Source: Haemophilus parainfluenzae (GTDB lineage: Bacteria > Pseudomonadota > Gammaproteobacteria > Enterobacterales > Pasteurellaceae). Taken from it: a stretch of 64,000 nt of DNA. A model generated the notes under the pieces. The model was not told the origin of the DNA. It was given only the letters and a program-made list of their open reading frames with translations, and searched no databases. Below are positions 18,370 through 29,955 of this stretch, one piece after another (within the stretch, counting starts at the first letter, position 1; each line of letters starts with the position of its first letter). The translations under genes and the position numbers were made by a program. The stretch covers positions 1,240,001 through 1,304,000 of the forward strand of contig NZ_LR134481.1 in assembly GCF_900638025.1 (NCBI RefSeq), given 5' to 3'.

Positions 18370-19420
18370 AGTCATTATAGAACACGCCTTTCCCATATAA
18401 ATACAGCGTGACTTGTTCGCCAGTATGATATTCGTTAATGAGCTCTTCATTGATATTCAATTCATAACCGCTAACATCAATACAAATATTGATAGCTCGT
18501 CCTCTTGATTCAATCCGTTTAATCTCACCGTTAAAAGAAGCGCTCGGATCTTGGATTTTTTTCGCAAGAGAGAATTGCTCTGGGCGAAATAGAACTTTAC
18601 CTTGCGTATGGCTATTTCCTTTATTTTCGATGGCAATTTCACCTAATTGACAGGTCGCGATGCCTTCGTTTTTTAATATTGCAGGAAGAATAATGTTTTC
18701 CCCAATAAATTTAGCAATAGACAAATACTGAGGTGACCAATAGAGCGTTTTAGGTGTCGCAATCTGGAGAATTTTCCCTTCTTGAATCACTGCAATTTTA
18801 TCCGCATGGCATAGCGCTTCATCACGATCATGGGTCACGAATACGGCAGCGGAACCACTTTCTCTTAATACTTGCAACATATCGTAACGAATTTGATTTC
18901 TTAGATGTTCATCTAATGCACTAAATGGCTCATCAAACAGGATTAACTCAGGGCTTGGTGCAAGAGCTCGAGCAAGTGCAACACGTTGCTGTTGACCACC
19001 AGAAAGCTGATGAGGGAAACGGTCAGCTAAACTGCTAATGCCCGTCAGTTTCATCACTTCCTGTATGCGTTGTTTTTCCTCTTCAGTTTTCCCTTTACCA
19101 TCGCCTAAGCCATAAGCAATATTGCGGTAAACATTTAAATGAGGGAATAATACGCCTTCTTGTACCACATAGCCTAATTTGCGTTGCTGAGTTGGCACAT
19201 TGAGATTTTCTTTAAAAATAGGTTGATTCTTTAACCAAATCTCCCCACTTGTAGGTTGTTCAAAACCAGCAATGCTACGCAATAAGGTTGTCTTCCCACA
19301 ACCAGATGCACCAAGAAGAAAGAGAATTTCACCTTTCTTTAATTGTAGAGAGATGTTATGTAGAACCTGGTGCCCATTAAAGGATTTATTTAAATTTTTA
19401 ATATCGAGTAATATTGTCAT
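18368..19420 (-). CDS. hitC: Ferric iron ABC transporter ATPase HitC/FbpC
   Basis: A 350-residue ATPase of the ferric-iron family, energising HitB. Walker A GASGCGKTT, signature [14 protein letters not shown] and Walker B LILFDEPFSALDE are intact; the C-terminal 100 residues form the regulatory TOBE-like domain. It follows hitB by 12 bp and ends inside the shared terminator. The order hitA-hitB-hitC and the Fur box upstream of hitA identify the role as periplasmic free-iron uptake rather than siderophore uptake. Confidence 0.94.
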   Translation of the reverse strand: MTILLDIKNLNKSFNGHQVLHNISLQLKKGEILFLLGASGCGKTTLLRSIAGFEQPTSGEIWLKNQPIFKENLNVPTQQRKLGYVVQEGVLFPHLNVYRNIAYGLGDGKGKTEEEKQRIQEVMKLTGISSLADRFPHQLSGGQQQRVALARALAPSPELILFDEPFSALDEHLRNQIRYDMLQVLRESGSAAVFVTHDRDEALCHADKIAVIQEGKILQIATPKTLYWSPQYLSIAKFIGENIILPAILKNEGIATCQLGEIAIENKGNSHTQGKVLFRPEQFSLAKKIQDPSASFNGEIKRIESRGRAINICIDVSGYELNINEELINEYHTGEQVTLYLYGKGVFYND

Positions 19421-19432
19421 TTTTATCTTTCG

Positions 19433-20953
19433 TTATTTAAAACCGTATCGTTTCAGTAAAAATACAGGAATCCCTGAAAATAGCACTAACATAATGGCAT
19501 AAGGGGTAGCGGCCGCATATTGCGCATCGGACGTATATTCCCACACCGCAGTTGAAAGCGTTTTAATATCATTTGGGGTCAGCAATAGGGTCGCGGTGAG
19601 TTCTTTCATTAAGTTTAAGAACACTAAAGCAAAGGCGGCTGCAATCCCTGGCAACATGGCTGGAATAACTAAGGTACGGAAAATATAAAAGTTGCTACGG
19701 CCTAAACTTTGTCCTACCTTTTCAATGTTGCTAGACATTTGTTCAAGTGAGCTACGCAAGGTCGTTTGTGCCATTGGAAGATAAAGCATAAAGTAGGCGA
19801 CGATAACCATGGCAAAGGTTTGATAAAGGGAATACGCATAGTTGATGGTAAAGAAAACTAACGATAATGCGATAACAAGCCCTGGCACAGCATGAAGTAG
19901 ATAAGGGATTCGATCAAGCCAAATTGTTAATTTACTGCGATAGCGTACTGCGGCCCATACCAACGGCAAAGCACAGATAACGGTAAGTGCTGCACCAAGG
20001 ATAGATATGGTCAATGAATTTGTGAAGGCGGTAAAAAATTCTCCAAAATCGACCGCACTTTTAATAGAGCTTCCTACTTTTAGCCAATAAATCAGCATAG
20101 TAATCGGCACACCAATACTGAGCATAAAAATGGTTGTAAAGAAGCCCACGATTAAAATTTGTTTTCCTACGGATAGCGTTTTCAACGGATAGGGACGTAT
20201 TACACCTTTGCCGCTTTGATAGAGCGTTTGTGTGCCTCTAAAACGAATTTCACCCATCACAACAAGGATACAGATCACCATTAACACACCAGAAAGTAAG
20301 GCAGCGGTGTTGTTATTAAAGGCCATTTCATATTCTTGGAAAATAGCTGTGGTGAAGGTTTGATAATTTAAAATAGAAACTGCCCCAAACTCTACCAACA
20401 TATGAAGCGCAATTAATAATATGCTGCTACCGATGGCGGGTTTGAGTTGTGGAAAAATCGCATGCCAAAATGTGTAAGCATGGCTTTTAGCCAATGAAAG
20501 GCTCACTTCTTCTAAAGAGCGGTCAAGTCTTTTTAAGGTAGCAGCGACGGGAAGATAGGCAAGCGGGAAAGAACTTAGCGTCATAATCCCAATCGTTCCC
20601 CAAAAGCCTTCCACTTTAAAAGTGAGACTGATCCAAGTAAAACAACTCACAAAAGCGGGGATACAAAGGGGGAGCGTCATGGCGACTTGGAAAAAGCCTT
20701 TTCCCCAGAAGCGATAACGTTCCAATAAAAAAGCACATGCCGTGCCGAGGACAATGGCAAAAAGCGTGACAAATACCATTAAAAGTAAGGTATTACTGAG
20801 CAATTCCCACATTCTTGGACGCCAAAGTAATTCAATGCTGCGAGCCAATCCGACATTTGCTGCTCGCTCAATAACATATAAAAAAGGGAGTAATAATGGC
20901 AAACTAATCAGCACGATTAAGGCAATAAGCCAGCGAGGTGGGCGATTAGACAC
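19433..20953 (-). CDS. hitB: Ferric iron ABC transporter permease HitB/FbpB
   Basis: A 506-residue fused permease with two homologous halves, each with about six membrane helices. The EAA loops for ATPase contact appear as EEVSLSLAKSHAY near residue 150 and EKVGQSLGRSNFY near 410. The fusion of two permease domains is normal for FbpB. An uptake signal lies at 20052-20060. A 92-bp gap with a hairpin separates it from hitA, which probably lowers its expression relative to the binding protein. Confidence 0.95.
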   Translation of the reverse strand: MSNRPPRWLIALIVLISLPLLLPFLYVIERAANVGLARSIELLWRPRMWELLSNTLLLMVFVTLFAIVLGTACAFLLERYRFWGKGFFQVAMTLPLCIPAFVSCFTWISLTFKVEGFWGTIGIMTLSSFPLAYLPVAATLKRLDRSLEEVSLSLAKSHAYTFWHAIFPQLKPAIGSSILLIALHMLVEFGAVSILNYQTFTTAIFQEYEMAFNNNTAALLSGVLMVICILVVMGEIRFRGTQTLYQSGKGVIRPYPLKTLSVGKQILIVGFFTTIFMLSIGVPITMLIYWLKVGSSIKSAVDFGEFFTAFTNSLTISILGAALTVICALPLVWAAVRYRSKLTIWLDRIPYLLHAVPGLVIALSLVFFTINYAYSLYQTFAMVIVAYFMLYLPMAQTTLRSSLEQMSSNIEKVGQSLGRSNFYIFRTLVIPAMLPGIAAAFALVFLNLMKELTATLLLTPNDIKTLSTAVWEYTSDAQYAAATPYAIMLVLFSGIPVFLLKRYGFK

Positions 20954-21004
20954 AGAAAAATCCTTTAAAATATTAGTGTAAAATAAGTAGAGTAAATAAC
21001 AGAA

Positions 21005-21023
21005 GGGCGTGTATTACACGCCC
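21005..21023 (-). terminator. Intercistronic hairpin between hitA and hitB
   Basis: GGGCGTG with CACGCCC around TATTA, extendable to nine pairs, directly after the hitA stop on the minus strand. It lacks a clean U-tract, so it is more likely a stabilising or partial terminator that raises hitA over hitB/hitC. Confidence 0.65.
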
Positions 21024-21045
21024 TATATTGCATAGCAAATTAAAC

Positions 21046-22053
<1,008 letters not shown>

Positions 22054-22101
22054 TTATTTTATTGGGCAAATCGCCCATTTTCTGAAAATAAAAGTTGCCC
22101 T

Positions 22102-22139
22102 ATTCTAATCACTTAAAATAGATAATGCAAATAATTATC
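22102..22139 (-). promoter_or_regulatory. hitABC promoter with overlapping Fur box
   Basis: On the minus strand TTGCAT (22130-22125) and TAGAAT (22107-22102) are separated by exactly 17 bp, a good sigma-70 promoter. The plus-strand sequence 22121-22139, GATAATGCAAATAATTATC, matches the Fur consensus GATAATGATAATCATTATC at 16 of 19 positions and covers the -35 element. Iron-loaded Fur would block polymerase here. Confidence 0.88.
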
Positions 22140-22247
22140 AGGTATTTTTTCTTATATCAAAATTTCATATTCCATTCCATTTTCTTCCTTTGTTCTATAG
22201 TGATTTTTTTACATAATGTGAAGTAGAAATATCTAATAAGGACGGCT

Positions 22248-24521
22248 ATGAATATTCAGCAAATTATTAAGCAACATCATTTGGAACTCTTATTTCAACA
22301 AGGTTCTTTCGGCATAGAGAAGGAAAGTCAACGTGTACATGCTAATGGCTCAATTGTGACAACACCACATCCGAAAGCCTTTGGTAATCGTCGCTTTCAT
22401 CCTTATATTCAAACGGATTTTGCGGAAAGCCAGTTGGAACTGGTGACTCCGCCTATGAAAAAATTAGAGGACACATTACGTTGGCTCTCGGCAATTCATG
22501 AAGTCACCTTGCGAACATTACCCGACAATGAATTTATTTTTCCTTTCAGTATGCCAGCCGGTTTACCGCCGGAAGATCAGATTAAGGTCGCTCAATTAGA
22601 TAATTCAGAAGATGTGGCTTATCGTGAGCATTTAGTTCAATCTTATGGTAAATACAAGCAAATGGTCAGTGGCATTCATTATAATTTTCAGATTGAACCT
22701 AAGTTTATTGATGCCTTATTTTATGCGCAAAATGAAACACAAAGTGCGGTTGATTTTAGAAATGGTTTTTACCTAAAAATAGCGAAGAACTTCTTACGCT
22801 ATCAATGGATTCTGCTTTATCTGTTTTCTGCGACACCGACAGTAGAGGAAAAATATTTCAGAGGTAATTCCCCCCTTAAATTGCATCAATATGTGCGCAG
22901 TTTACGGTCAGGAAAATATGGTTATGTGAATGATCCGAAGATCCACGTCTCTTATGACAGTTTGCAAGACTATGTTGAGACGTTAGAACACTGGGTGAAA
23001 TCGGGTGATTTGATTGCGGAAAAAGAGTTTTACTCAAGCGTACGTTTGCGTGGAGCTAAAAAAGCGCGCGATTTACTTCAAAAAGGAATTCAATATTTAG
23101 AATTTCGTTTGTTTGATCTCAATCCGTTTGCACCTTATGGAATGGAACTCGCTGACGCGAAATTCATTCATTATTTTATTTTGTTAATGGCATGGCTTGA
23201 TGATACCGCTGATCAAGAAGGTATAAAATTAGGCAAAGCACGTCTTGCTGAAGTGGCATGGGAAGACCCAAGACAGCAAAGTGTTTATGCGGTAGAAGGG
23301 GAATTAGTCCTCCTTGAAATGCTCAAAATGCTTGAGCAACTCAATGTGAGTGATGAGATTAAAACCATTGTTAAAGACAAATTAGGGCAATTTGCTGATC
23401 CAAGCCAAACGCTTTGTGCAAAAGTGGTCGCGGCAATTGAGCAGGTCGGTAGTTACCAACAATTAGGGGCTGATATTGCGCAATCCAATAAAGCAAAAGC
23501 CTTTGAACGTTTTTATGCATTAACTGCGTTTGATAATATGGAACTGTCAACACAGGCATTATTGTTTGATGCAATCCAAAAAGGATTAAACATTGAGATT
23601 TTGGATGAACGTGATCAATTTATTAGTCTTCAATTTGGCGAACATTTGGAGTATGTGAAAAATGGTAATATGACTTCTCATGATAGCTATATTTCTCCAC
23701 TCATTATGGAAAATAAAGTGGTGACGAAGAAAGTGTTAGCGAAAGCAGGATTTAACGTACCGCAAAGTATCGAATTTACCGATGTGAAAAGTGCGGTCGA
23801 AAATTTCCCACTTTTTGAGAATCGAGCCGTCGTGATTAAGCCAAAATCAACGAATTTTGGTTTAGGGATCAGCATTTTCCAACAGGGTGTAACGAATAGA
23901 GAAGATTTTACAAAAGCAGTAGAGATTGCTTTCCGTGAAGATAAAGAGATCATGGTTGAAGATTATCTACAGGGCACTGAATATCGTTTCTTTGTGCTGG
24001 GTGATCAAACGTTAGCCGTCTTATTACGTGTTCCAGCAAATGTAATTGGAGATGGTGTACATACTGTTGCTGAATTAGTTGCCGCTAAAAATGATCATCC
24101 TTTACGGGGCGATGGCAGTCGTACGCCATTGAAAAAAATAGCATTGGGGGATATTGAGCTGTTGCAGCTTAAGGAGCAAGGATTAACCGTGAATTCTATT
24201 CCTGCAAAAGATCAACTTGTTCAATTACGTGCGAATTCTAATATTAGTACAGGCGGTGATTCTATTGATATGACGGATGAAATGCATGCCAGTTACAAAG
24301 AAATTGCGGTAGGGATTAGCAAAGCAATGGGGGCGGCAGTTTGTGGTGTGGATTTAATTATTCCTGACTTGAAACAGCCGGCAGAACCAAGTCTACATTC
24401 GTGGGGCGTGATTGAAGCAAACTTTAATCCTATGATGATGATGCATATTTTCCCATTTAGTGGACAATCTCGACGATTGACAATGAATGTGATTAAGATG
24501 CTTTTCCCAGAATTACCTTAA
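22248..24521 (+). CDS. gshF: Bifunctional glutamate-cysteine ligase/glutathione synthetase GshF
   Basis: A 757-residue fusion enzyme that makes glutathione in two steps. The N-terminal part (to about residue 470) is a GshA-like gamma-glutamylcysteine ligase (FGIEKESQRV, LELVTPP, LEFRLFDLNPF). The C-terminal part is an ATP-grasp domain (VVIKPKSTNFGLGISIF, VEDYLQGTEYRFFVLG, GVDLIIPD). This type is known from Pasteurella, Actinobacillus and Gram-positives; H. influenzae lacks it and imports glutathione. A good ribosome site (AAGGA) precedes it and a terminator follows. Two uptake signals inside (22742, 23789) show it is well settled in a Haemophilus genome, not a recent arrival. Confidence 0.96.
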   Translation: MNIQQIIKQHHLELLFQQGSFGIEKESQRVHANGSIVTTPHPKAFGNRRFHPYIQTDFAESQLELVTPPMKKLEDTLRWLSAIHEVTLRTLPDNEFIFPFSMPAGLPPEDQIKVAQLDNSEDVAYREHLVQSYGKYKQMVSGIHYNFQIEPKFIDALFYAQNETQSAVDFRNGFYLKIAKNFLRYQWILLYLFSATPTVEEKYFRGNSPLKLHQYVRSLRSGKYGYVNDPKIHVSYDSLQDYVETLEHWVKSGDLIAEKEFYSSVRLRGAKKARDLLQKGIQYLEFRLFDLNPFAPYGMELADAKFIHYFILLMAWLDDTADQEGIKLGKARLAEVAWEDPRQQSVYAVEGELVLLEMLKMLEQLNVSDEIKTIVKDKLGQFADPSQTLCAKVVAAIEQVGSYQQLGADIAQSNKAKAFERFYALTAFDNMELSTQALLFDAIQKGLNIEILDERDQFISLQFGEHLEYVKNGNMTSHDSYISPLIMENKVVTKKVLAKAGFNVPQSIEFTDVKSAVENFPLFENRAVVIKPKSTNFGLGISIFQQGVTNREDFTKAVEIAFREDKEIMVEDYLQGTEYRFFVLGDQTLAVLLRVPANVIGDGVHTVAELVAAKNDHPLRGDGSRTPLKKIALGDIELLQLKEQGLTVNSIPAKDQLVQLRANSNISTGGDSIDMTDEMHASYKEIAVGISKAMGAAVCGVDLIIPDLKQPAEPSLHSWGVIEANFNPMMMMHIFPFSGQSRRLTMNVIKMLFPELP

Positions 24522-24530
24522 TTTTATTAT

Positions 24531-24560
24531 CGGGCTTCATCAGTTGGTGAGGCCCGTTTT
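24531..24560 (+). terminator. Terminator after gshF
   Basis: CGGGC (24531-24535) pairs with GCCCG (24552-24556), extended inward by TCA/TGA after single-base bulges, and is followed by TTTT. Confidence 0.75.
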
Positions 24561-24619
24561 ACATTCATCGTAATTAGGCTAAAATAGAGGTAGTATTCAC
24601 AATTCTAAAATGACATTTA

Positions 24620-25708
24620 ATGACAACTTTTACCTTAGAACCTCAAGAAAATGATCGTCTGCAATCCCTTTGTGGTGCATTTGATGAAAATATCAAACTG
24701 ATTGAAAAAGAATTTAATCTCAATATTTCCCGCAATAATTTTACTTTCACGGTGAAATCTAACAATGAAAGTCCGAAACCACATCATGAGCAATTAATTG
24801 AGCGTGCGGCTAAATTAATCCAGGCATTATATGTGGAAACAGCACCAATTAAGGGGAAAGTGAAAGAACTTGATTTGGAAGATGTACATATTGCTCTGCA
24901 AGAGAGCAGAATGTTATCGCAAGAAGGTAGTGAGTCACGCAGTGAAAATCACGTCTATAGCACCACAATTAAAACCAAGCGTGGTTTGATTAAACCGCGT
25001 GGTGAAAATCAAATTCAGTATTTACACAATATTCTTACGCACGATATTAGTTTTGGGATTGGACCCGCTGGAACGGGGAAAACCTTTTTAGCTGTAGCAG
25101 CAGCTGTAGAGGCATTAGAACGCCAAGAAATTCGTCGCATTTTGCTGACTCGTCCTGCGGTGGAAGCAGGCGAAAAATTAGGTTTCCTGCCCGGTGATTT
25201 AGGACAGAAAATTGAACCTTATTTACGACCACTTTATGATGCGTTATTTGAAATGCTTGGCTTTGAACGCGTACAAAAATTGATGGAGCGTAATGTGATT
25301 GAAATTGCGCCATTAGCTTATATGCGTGGGCGTACACTCAATGATAGCTTTATCATTCTAGATGAAAGCCAAAATACGACGGTCGAACAAATGAAAATGT
25401 TTTTAACCCGTATTGGGTTTAACTCCAAAGCCGTGATTACAGGGGATGTAACCCAAATCGATTTACCGCGCAGCACAAAATCGGGTTTACGCCACGCCAT
25501 GGAAGTGTTAAGCAAAGTGTCTGAATTAAGTTTTAACTACTTTGAAAGTAAAGATATTGTACGACATCCTGTGGTAGCAAAAGTGGTGCAAGCTTACGAA
25601 GAATGGGAAGCCCAAGATGAAATTCGCCGTCAAGAAATTGCAGCGCAGCGTCGAGCTGAACGTGAGCAAAAAATGCGGTCAGAAAATGAAACGAATTTAG
25701 GAGAATAA
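24620..25708 (+). CDS. phoH: PhoH-family ATPase (YbeZ)
   Basis: A 362-residue PhoH/YbeZ ATPase with Walker [10 protein letters not shown] near residue 155 and Walker [12 protein letters not shown] near 250. An N-terminal KH-like extension and a charged, Arg/Glu-rich C-terminus are typical of YbeZ. In E. coli it is encoded next to ybeY and interacts with that RNase in RNA metabolism. Here ybeY starts 1 bp after its stop, keeping this pairing. Confidence 0.93.
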   Translation: MTTFTLEPQENDRLQSLCGAFDENIKLIEKEFNLNISRNNFTFTVKSNNESPKPHHEQLIERAAKLIQALYVETAPIKGKVKELDLEDVHIALQESRMLSQEGSESRSENHVYSTTIKTKRGLIKPRGENQIQYLHNILTHDISFGIGPAGTGKTFLAVAAAVEALERQEIRRILLTRPAVEAGEKLGFLPGDLGQKIEPYLRPLYDALFEMLGFERVQKLMERNVIEIAPLAYMRGRTLNDSFIILDESQNTTVEQMKMFLTRIGFNSKAVITGDVTQIDLPRSTKSGLRHAMEVLSKVSELSFNYFESKDIVRHPVVAKVVQAYEEWEAQDEIRRQEIAAQRRAEREQKMRSENETNLGE

Positions 25709-25709
25709 T

Positions 25710-26174
25710 ATGGGCAATATGATTATCGATCTACAACTGGCCTGTGAAAATACAGAAGGTTTGCCATCAGAAGCGCAAATTCTGCAATGGGCAACCACCG
25801 CAGTGCAACCAGAAAGTGATAATGTCGAAATGACGGTACGTATTGTGGATGAAGCAGAAAGCCATGACTTGAATTTGACTTATCGTGGAAAAGATCGTCC
25901 AACCAATGTATTGTCTTTCCCTTTTGAATGTCCTGACGAAGTGGAATTACCGCTGTTGGGCGATTTGGTGATTTGTCGCCAGGTAGTGGAGTGTGAAGCT
26001 ATCGAGCAAGAAAAGCCTTTAATGGCGCATTGGGCGCACATGATAGTGCATGGTAGTTTACATTTACTTGGTTATGATCATATTGAAGATGATGAAGCCG
26101 AAGAAATGGAAAGTTTAGAAACTGAAATTATGCAGAGTTTAGGCTTTGTCGATCCTTACCTTTCCGAAAAATAA
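25710..26174 (+). CDS. ybeY: Endoribonuclease YbeY (rRNA maturation)
   Basis: A 154-residue metal-dependent RNase for 16S rRNA 3' processing and ribosome quality control. The zinc motif is complete: [11 protein letters not shown] gives H-x3-H-x5-[11 protein letters not shown] and LLGDLVIC are family motifs. It is tightly coupled to phoH. GGAG overlaps the end of phoH as its ribosome site. Confidence 0.96.
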   Translation: MGNMIIDLQLACENTEGLPSEAQILQWATTAVQPESDNVEMTVRIVDEAESHDLNLTYRGKDRPTNVLSFPFECPDEVELPLLGDLVICRQVVECEAIEQEKPLMAHWAHMIVHGSLHLLGYDHIEDDEAEEMESLETEIMQSLGFVDPYLSEK

Positions 26175-26192
26175 TGACGATTTGGAGCAATT

Positions 26193-26975
26193 ATGTATAA
26201 AGCCGTATTCAGCGATTTTGATGGTACCTTATTAACGTCGGATCATCGAATTTCGCCTAAAACCTTAGATGCACTTCAACGCATTACAAAACAAGGTATT
26301 CCATTTACACCAATCTCTGCTCGTTCGCCGCTTGGTATTTGGCCTTATGCGAAACTCATTGAAAATTACAACATCATTGTGGCATTTAGTGGCGCCTTGA
26401 TTTTAGATAAAAAAGCTACACCTATTTATTCGGTACAAATTGATTCCGCTGATATCCAAGCCATTAATCAAGTATTAGCAGATCATCCTGCGTTGGGTGT
26501 CAATTATTATACTTATGATGATTGCGTCGCTCGCGATTTGGATAATAAATGGGTGATTTACGAACGTAGCGTAACAGGCATTCAGATTGATCCTTATGAT
26601 GAAAGTGCGGTCTATTCTCCACATAAAATTCAAATCATTGGTGAAACAGATGAAGTGATTGCTATTGAGCAAATCTTGAAAGAGAAATTCCCGCATTTAA
26701 GTATTTGCCGTTCTCATGCGAATTTCCTTGAAGTGATGCATAAATCGGCGACAAAAGGTAATGCAGTACGTTTTCTCGAAGATTACTTTCATGTGAAGAT
26801 GGAAGAATGTGTCGCTTTCGGTGATAACTTTAACGATTTAGATATGCTAGAAAACGTGGGATTAGGCGTGGCAATGGGCAATGCACCGGATGAGATTAAA
26901 CGGGCCGCCAATCGTGTCACCGCTTCGCATAATGATGATGGGATTGCATTGATATTGAATGAAATCTTTCCTTAA
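26193..26975 (+). CDS. HAD-superfamily Cof-type phosphatase
   Basis: A 260-residue HAD hydrolase of the Cof/YidA type. Motif I is DFDGTLL (nucleophile Asp), and motif IV is GDNFNDLDML; the large cap between them places it in the Cof group acting on sugar phosphates or similar small molecules. The substrate cannot be told. It follows ybeY by 18 bp and ends at a bidirectional terminator. An uptake signal encodes part of ESAVYS. Confidence 0.9.
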   Translation: MYKAVFSDFDGTLLTSDHRISPKTLDALQRITKQGIPFTPISARSPLGIWPYAKLIENYNIIVAFSGALILDKKATPIYSVQIDSADIQAINQVLADHPALGVNYYTYDDCVARDLDNKWVIYERSVTGIQIDPYDESAVYSPHKIQIIGETDEVIAIEQILKEKFPHLSICRSHANFLEVMHKSATKGNAVRFLEDYFHVKMEECVAFGDNFNDLDMLENVGLGVAMGNAPDEIKRAANRVTASHNDDGIALILNEIFP

Positions 26976-26982
26976 TAAATAA

Positions 26983-27010
26983 AAGGCGCTTTTTATGAAA
27001 AAACGCCTTA
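26983..27010. terminator. Bidirectional terminator
   Basis: AAGGCG-c-TTTTT with AAAAA-a-CGCCTT around ATG, between the convergent HAD phosphatase gene and tpx. Runs of T or A inside and beside the stem suit both directions. Confidence 0.75.
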
Positions 27011-27014
27011 TTCA

Positions 27015-27512
27015 TTATAGTGCGGCTAGCGCAGCTTCATAATTTGGCTCATCTTTAATTTCAGACACCAATTCACTATATAACACGTTATTGTTTTCAT
27101 CTAAGACAATCACTGAACGAGCAGTTAAACCTGCGATTGGACCTGTTGTGATGTTTACCCCTAAGTTTTCATGGACGTCTTTATGACGGAAGGTAGAAAG
27201 CGTTTCTACGTTCTCAATACCTTCCGCACCGCAGAATCGTGCTTGTGCAAAAGGTAAATCCGCTGAAATGCAAAGTACCACAGCATTTTTTAAATTAGCT
27301 GCTTGTTGATTGAATTTGCGAACCGAAGTTGCACATACACCTGTATCAATACTTGGAAAAATATTTAAAACTTTGCGTTTTCCTGCATAAGTATCAAGCG
27401 TGACGTCAGCGAGTTCTTTATTGGTTAGCGTAAGTGTGGTCACTTTCTCCCCTTTTTGGGGAAAGTTGCCGCTTACTTCAATGGGATTACCCATCATTGT
27501 TACTTGAGTCAT
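27015..27512 (-). CDS. tpx: Thiol peroxidase Tpx
   Basis: A 165-residue atypical two-Cys peroxiredoxin that reduces peroxides with thioredoxin. The peroxidatic Cys is at 60 ([14 protein letters not shown]) and the resolving Cys at 94 (FAQARFC), as in E. coli Tpx. It begins 8 bp after... that is, just downstream of hisC on the opposite coding order is not the case: both genes are on the minus strand and tpx lies upstream of the terminator and downstream of hisC by 8 bp, so it may be co-transcribed with hisC. Confidence 0.96.
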   Translation of the reverse strand: MTQVTMMGNPIEVSGNFPQKGEKVTTLTLTNKELADVTLDTYAGKRKVLNIFPSIDTGVCATSVRKFNQQAANLKNAVVLCISADLPFAQARFCGAEGIENVETLSTFRHKDVHENLGVNITTGPIAGLTARSVIVLDENNNVLYSELVSEIKDEPNYEAALAAL

Positions 27513-27520
27513 AAATGCTC

Positions 27521-28630
27521 CTATTTTTTATTGCTTAAATTAAGCACTTTTTTAAGTGCAGTAAAAAATTTGTCATTTTCTTGTGGCAAGCCAATGCTGA
27601 TACGTAAGTGATTTGGCATGCCATAACCTGCAATCGGGCGGACAATAACGCCTTCGTGCAATAATGTATCATAAATTGGTTTGGCAGGTTGTTTAAAATT
27701 AATGGTAATAAAGTTACCTTTAGACGGAATAAAGTCTAAACCATATTGCTGACAGAAGGCTTCATAACGTTTCATTTCTTGGCGATTATTCTCAGCTACT
27801 TTTTCAATAAAAGTATCATCGTTCATCACCGCAACCGCACTGGTTAAAGCTAGGCTATTACAGTTAAACGGTTGACGAACACGGTTTAATAAATCTGCAA
27901 TTTCAGAATTAGAGACTGCGTAGCCAATACGTAACCCCGCCAATCCATAAGCTTTTGATAGAGAGCGAGAAACGATAAGATTCGGGTATTTTTCCAGTAA
28001 TGCAAAAGAATTAACACGTTCGCTTGGATGGGTAAATTCAGTATAAGCTTCATCTAGTACCACAATCACATTTTCAGGTACTTTGGTCAAGAAAGCATCT
28101 AATTCTGCTTCCGTTAAGAAATTCCCCGTTGGATTGTTTGGATTGGCAATAAAAATCAGCTTGGTTTTATCTGAAAGTGCGGTCAAAAATCCGTCTAAAT
28201 CATGTCCCCAGTCTTTAGCTGGAATTTCTTTAGCAATGGCGTTAATGGCTTTGGTCACTAAAGGGTAAACAATAAAAGCATATTGGGAATAAATCACTTC
28301 ATCGTGTTCACCCGCAAAGGTGTGGGCAAAGAGCTCTAATAAATCGTTAGAACCATTGCCAAGGGTGATTTGGTTTGGTTGCACACCAAATTTTTTCGCA
28401 ATAGCTGCTTTAAGTTCAAAACCATTCGCATCAGGGTAGCGAGTTAAATGATCAAGTTGGGCTTGAATGGCTTTTTTCGCACTTTCAGGAAAACCGAAAG
28501 GGTTTTCATTTGAGGCAAGTTTAACGATATTAGTAATGCCTAGTTCGCGTTCGAGTTCTTCGATTGGTTTTCCAGCTTGGTAAGGTGAAAGAGATTTTAC
28601 GCCTTGATTGGCGACGTTGATATATTGCAT
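27521..28630 (-). CDS. hisC: Histidinol-phosphate aminotransferase
   Basis: A 369-residue PLP aminotransferase of the HisC2 type, with the PLP lysine in [17 protein letters not shown] and the NPNNPTGNF and DEAYTEF motifs. It carries out the glutamate-dependent step of histidine synthesis and can also act on aromatic keto acids. It sits after serC and not in a his operon, as in H. influenzae. A hairpin lies between serC and hisC. Ends 8 bp before tpx. Confidence 0.94.
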   Translation of the reverse strand: MQYINVANQGVKSLSPYQAGKPIEELERELGITNIVKLASNENPFGFPESAKKAIQAQLDHLTRYPDANGFELKAAIAKKFGVQPNQITLGNGSNDLLELFAHTFAGEHDEVIYSQYAFIVYPLVTKAINAIAKEIPAKDWGHDLDGFLTALSDKTKLIFIANPNNPTGNFLTEAELDAFLTKVPENVIVVLDEAYTEFTHPSERVNSFALLEKYPNLIVSRSLSKAYGLAGLRIGYAVSNSEIADLLNRVRQPFNCNSLALTSAVAVMNDDTFIEKVAENNRQEMKRYEAFCQQYGLDFIPSKGNFITINFKQPAKPIYDTLLHEGVIVRPIAGYGMPNHLRISIGLPQENDKFFTALKKVLNLSNKK

Positions 28631-28651
28631 ATGCTTTCCTTATAAAAACGA

Positions 28652-28669
28652 GCGGGCCTTTCAGCCCGC
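28652..28669 (-). terminator. Hairpin between serC and hisC
   Basis: On the minus strand GCGGGC-TGAAAG-GCCCGC is followed by TCGTTTTTAT, a good terminator shape just after the serC stop and 22 bp before the hisC start. Probably lowers hisC relative to serC. Confidence 0.75.
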
Positions 28670-28694
28670 ACGTTGAGTTTAATGAATCAGATAA

Positions 28695-29777
28695 TTAGCT
28701 ATTTTCAGCTTCAAATTTTTTCATGAATTCAATAAGCGCTTGTACACCTTCTAATGGCATCGCGTTATAGATAGAGGCGCGCATACCACCTAGCACTTTG
28801 TGACCTTTTAAAGCTTGAAGACCGGCAGCTGTAGATTCTGCGACAAATTTAGCATCAAGCTCTGGATTACCTGTTACGAATGTCACATTCATGGCTGAAC
28901 GGTTTTCTTTAGCCACTACGTTACGATAGAGTTTGCTACTATCAATGTAGTCATAAAGGGTTTGTGCTTTCACTGCGTTACGTTTTGCAATTTCTTTTAA
29001 GCCGCCGATTGCTTGAATGTGTTTGAAGACCAATGAACAGAGATACCAAGCAAAGGTTGGGGGGGTATTGATCATAGAATCCGCATCACGCTGCGTGGCA
29101 TAATTCCAAATTGATGGGGTAGCTTGGCGAGCATGACCAATCAAATCATCGCGAATAATCACAAGCGTAATCCCTGCCGGACCAAGATTTTTTTGCGCAC
29201 CCGCATAAATGACACCAAATTTGCTAATATCAATTTCACGAGAAAGAATATTAGATGACATATCTGCCACGAGAATAGCATCGCCCACATTTGGTACATC
29301 AAAAATTTCCACACCACTGATGGTTTCATTTGGACAATAGTGAACGTAATCGTATTGTTCAGCGATTTCGCTGAAATCAAGATTGGTGATGTGTGTGTGC
29401 TCACCATTTTCCACAATGGTAATTTCATCAATTTCAGCAAAATTACGAGCTTCTTTAGCTGCAGTTGCAGACCAGTGACCGCTATTTAAGTAAAGTGCTT
29501 TGCCTTTCTCACCAATTAGGTTCATTGGTAATGCCGCAAATTGACCACGAGCCCCACCTTGTAGGAATAACACACGATAGTTATCTGGAATGTGATATAC
29601 CTCACGTAGATCTTTTTCTGCTTGAGCAATCAATTCCATAAAGTATTTGCCACGGTGACTGACTTCCATTACCGATACACCTTGACCAAGCCAGTTGGTT
29701 AACTCAGCTTGTGCTTTTTGTAGTACCTCAGGAAAAATCATGGCTGGACCCGCGCTAAAATTAAAGACTTTTGACAT
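28695..29777 (-). CDS. serC: Phosphoserine aminotransferase
   Basis: A 360-residue PLP enzyme for serine and pyridoxal-5'-phosphate synthesis. It begins MSKVFNFSAGPAMIFPEVL, the standard family start, and the PLP lysine lies in YAGAQKNLGPAG. Length equals E. coli SerC (362). It is divergent from tmaR with a 178-bp shared upstream region. Confidence 0.97.
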   Translation of the reverse strand: MSKVFNFSAGPAMIFPEVLQKAQAELTNWLGQGVSVMEVSHRGKYFMELIAQAEKDLREVYHIPDNYRVLFLQGGARGQFAALPMNLIGEKGKALYLNSGHWSATAAKEARNFAEIDEITIVENGEHTHITNLDFSEIAEQYDYVHYCPNETISGVEIFDVPNVGDAILVADMSSNILSREIDISKFGVIYAGAQKNLGPAGITLVIIRDDLIGHARQATPSIWNYATQRDADSMINTPPTFAWYLCSLVFKHIQAIGGLKEIAKRNAVKAQTLYDYIDSSKLYRNVVAKENRSAMNVTFVTGNPELDAKFVAESTAAGLQALKGHKVLGGMRASIYNAMPLEGVQALIEFMKKFEAENS

Positions 29778-29955
29778 TGTGTTTCCTTATTTTATTGAAA
29801 TGTATTTTTCTTTTTTACCACTACCAAATAGGATAATCAACTAAATCACAGTGTTTTTTGATCTAACCCATCAATTTTACGTTAAGCTTTTGACGGACAG
29901 AAAAAAAAACGATACATTACGTTGAGTTTGTTTTTTAATTTTTAGAGAGTCAATC

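Noticed and set aside
29778..29955. FNR site between serC and tmaR (TTGAT...ATCAA)
   Set aside because: The half sites are separated by seven bases, not four, so the spacing is wrong.
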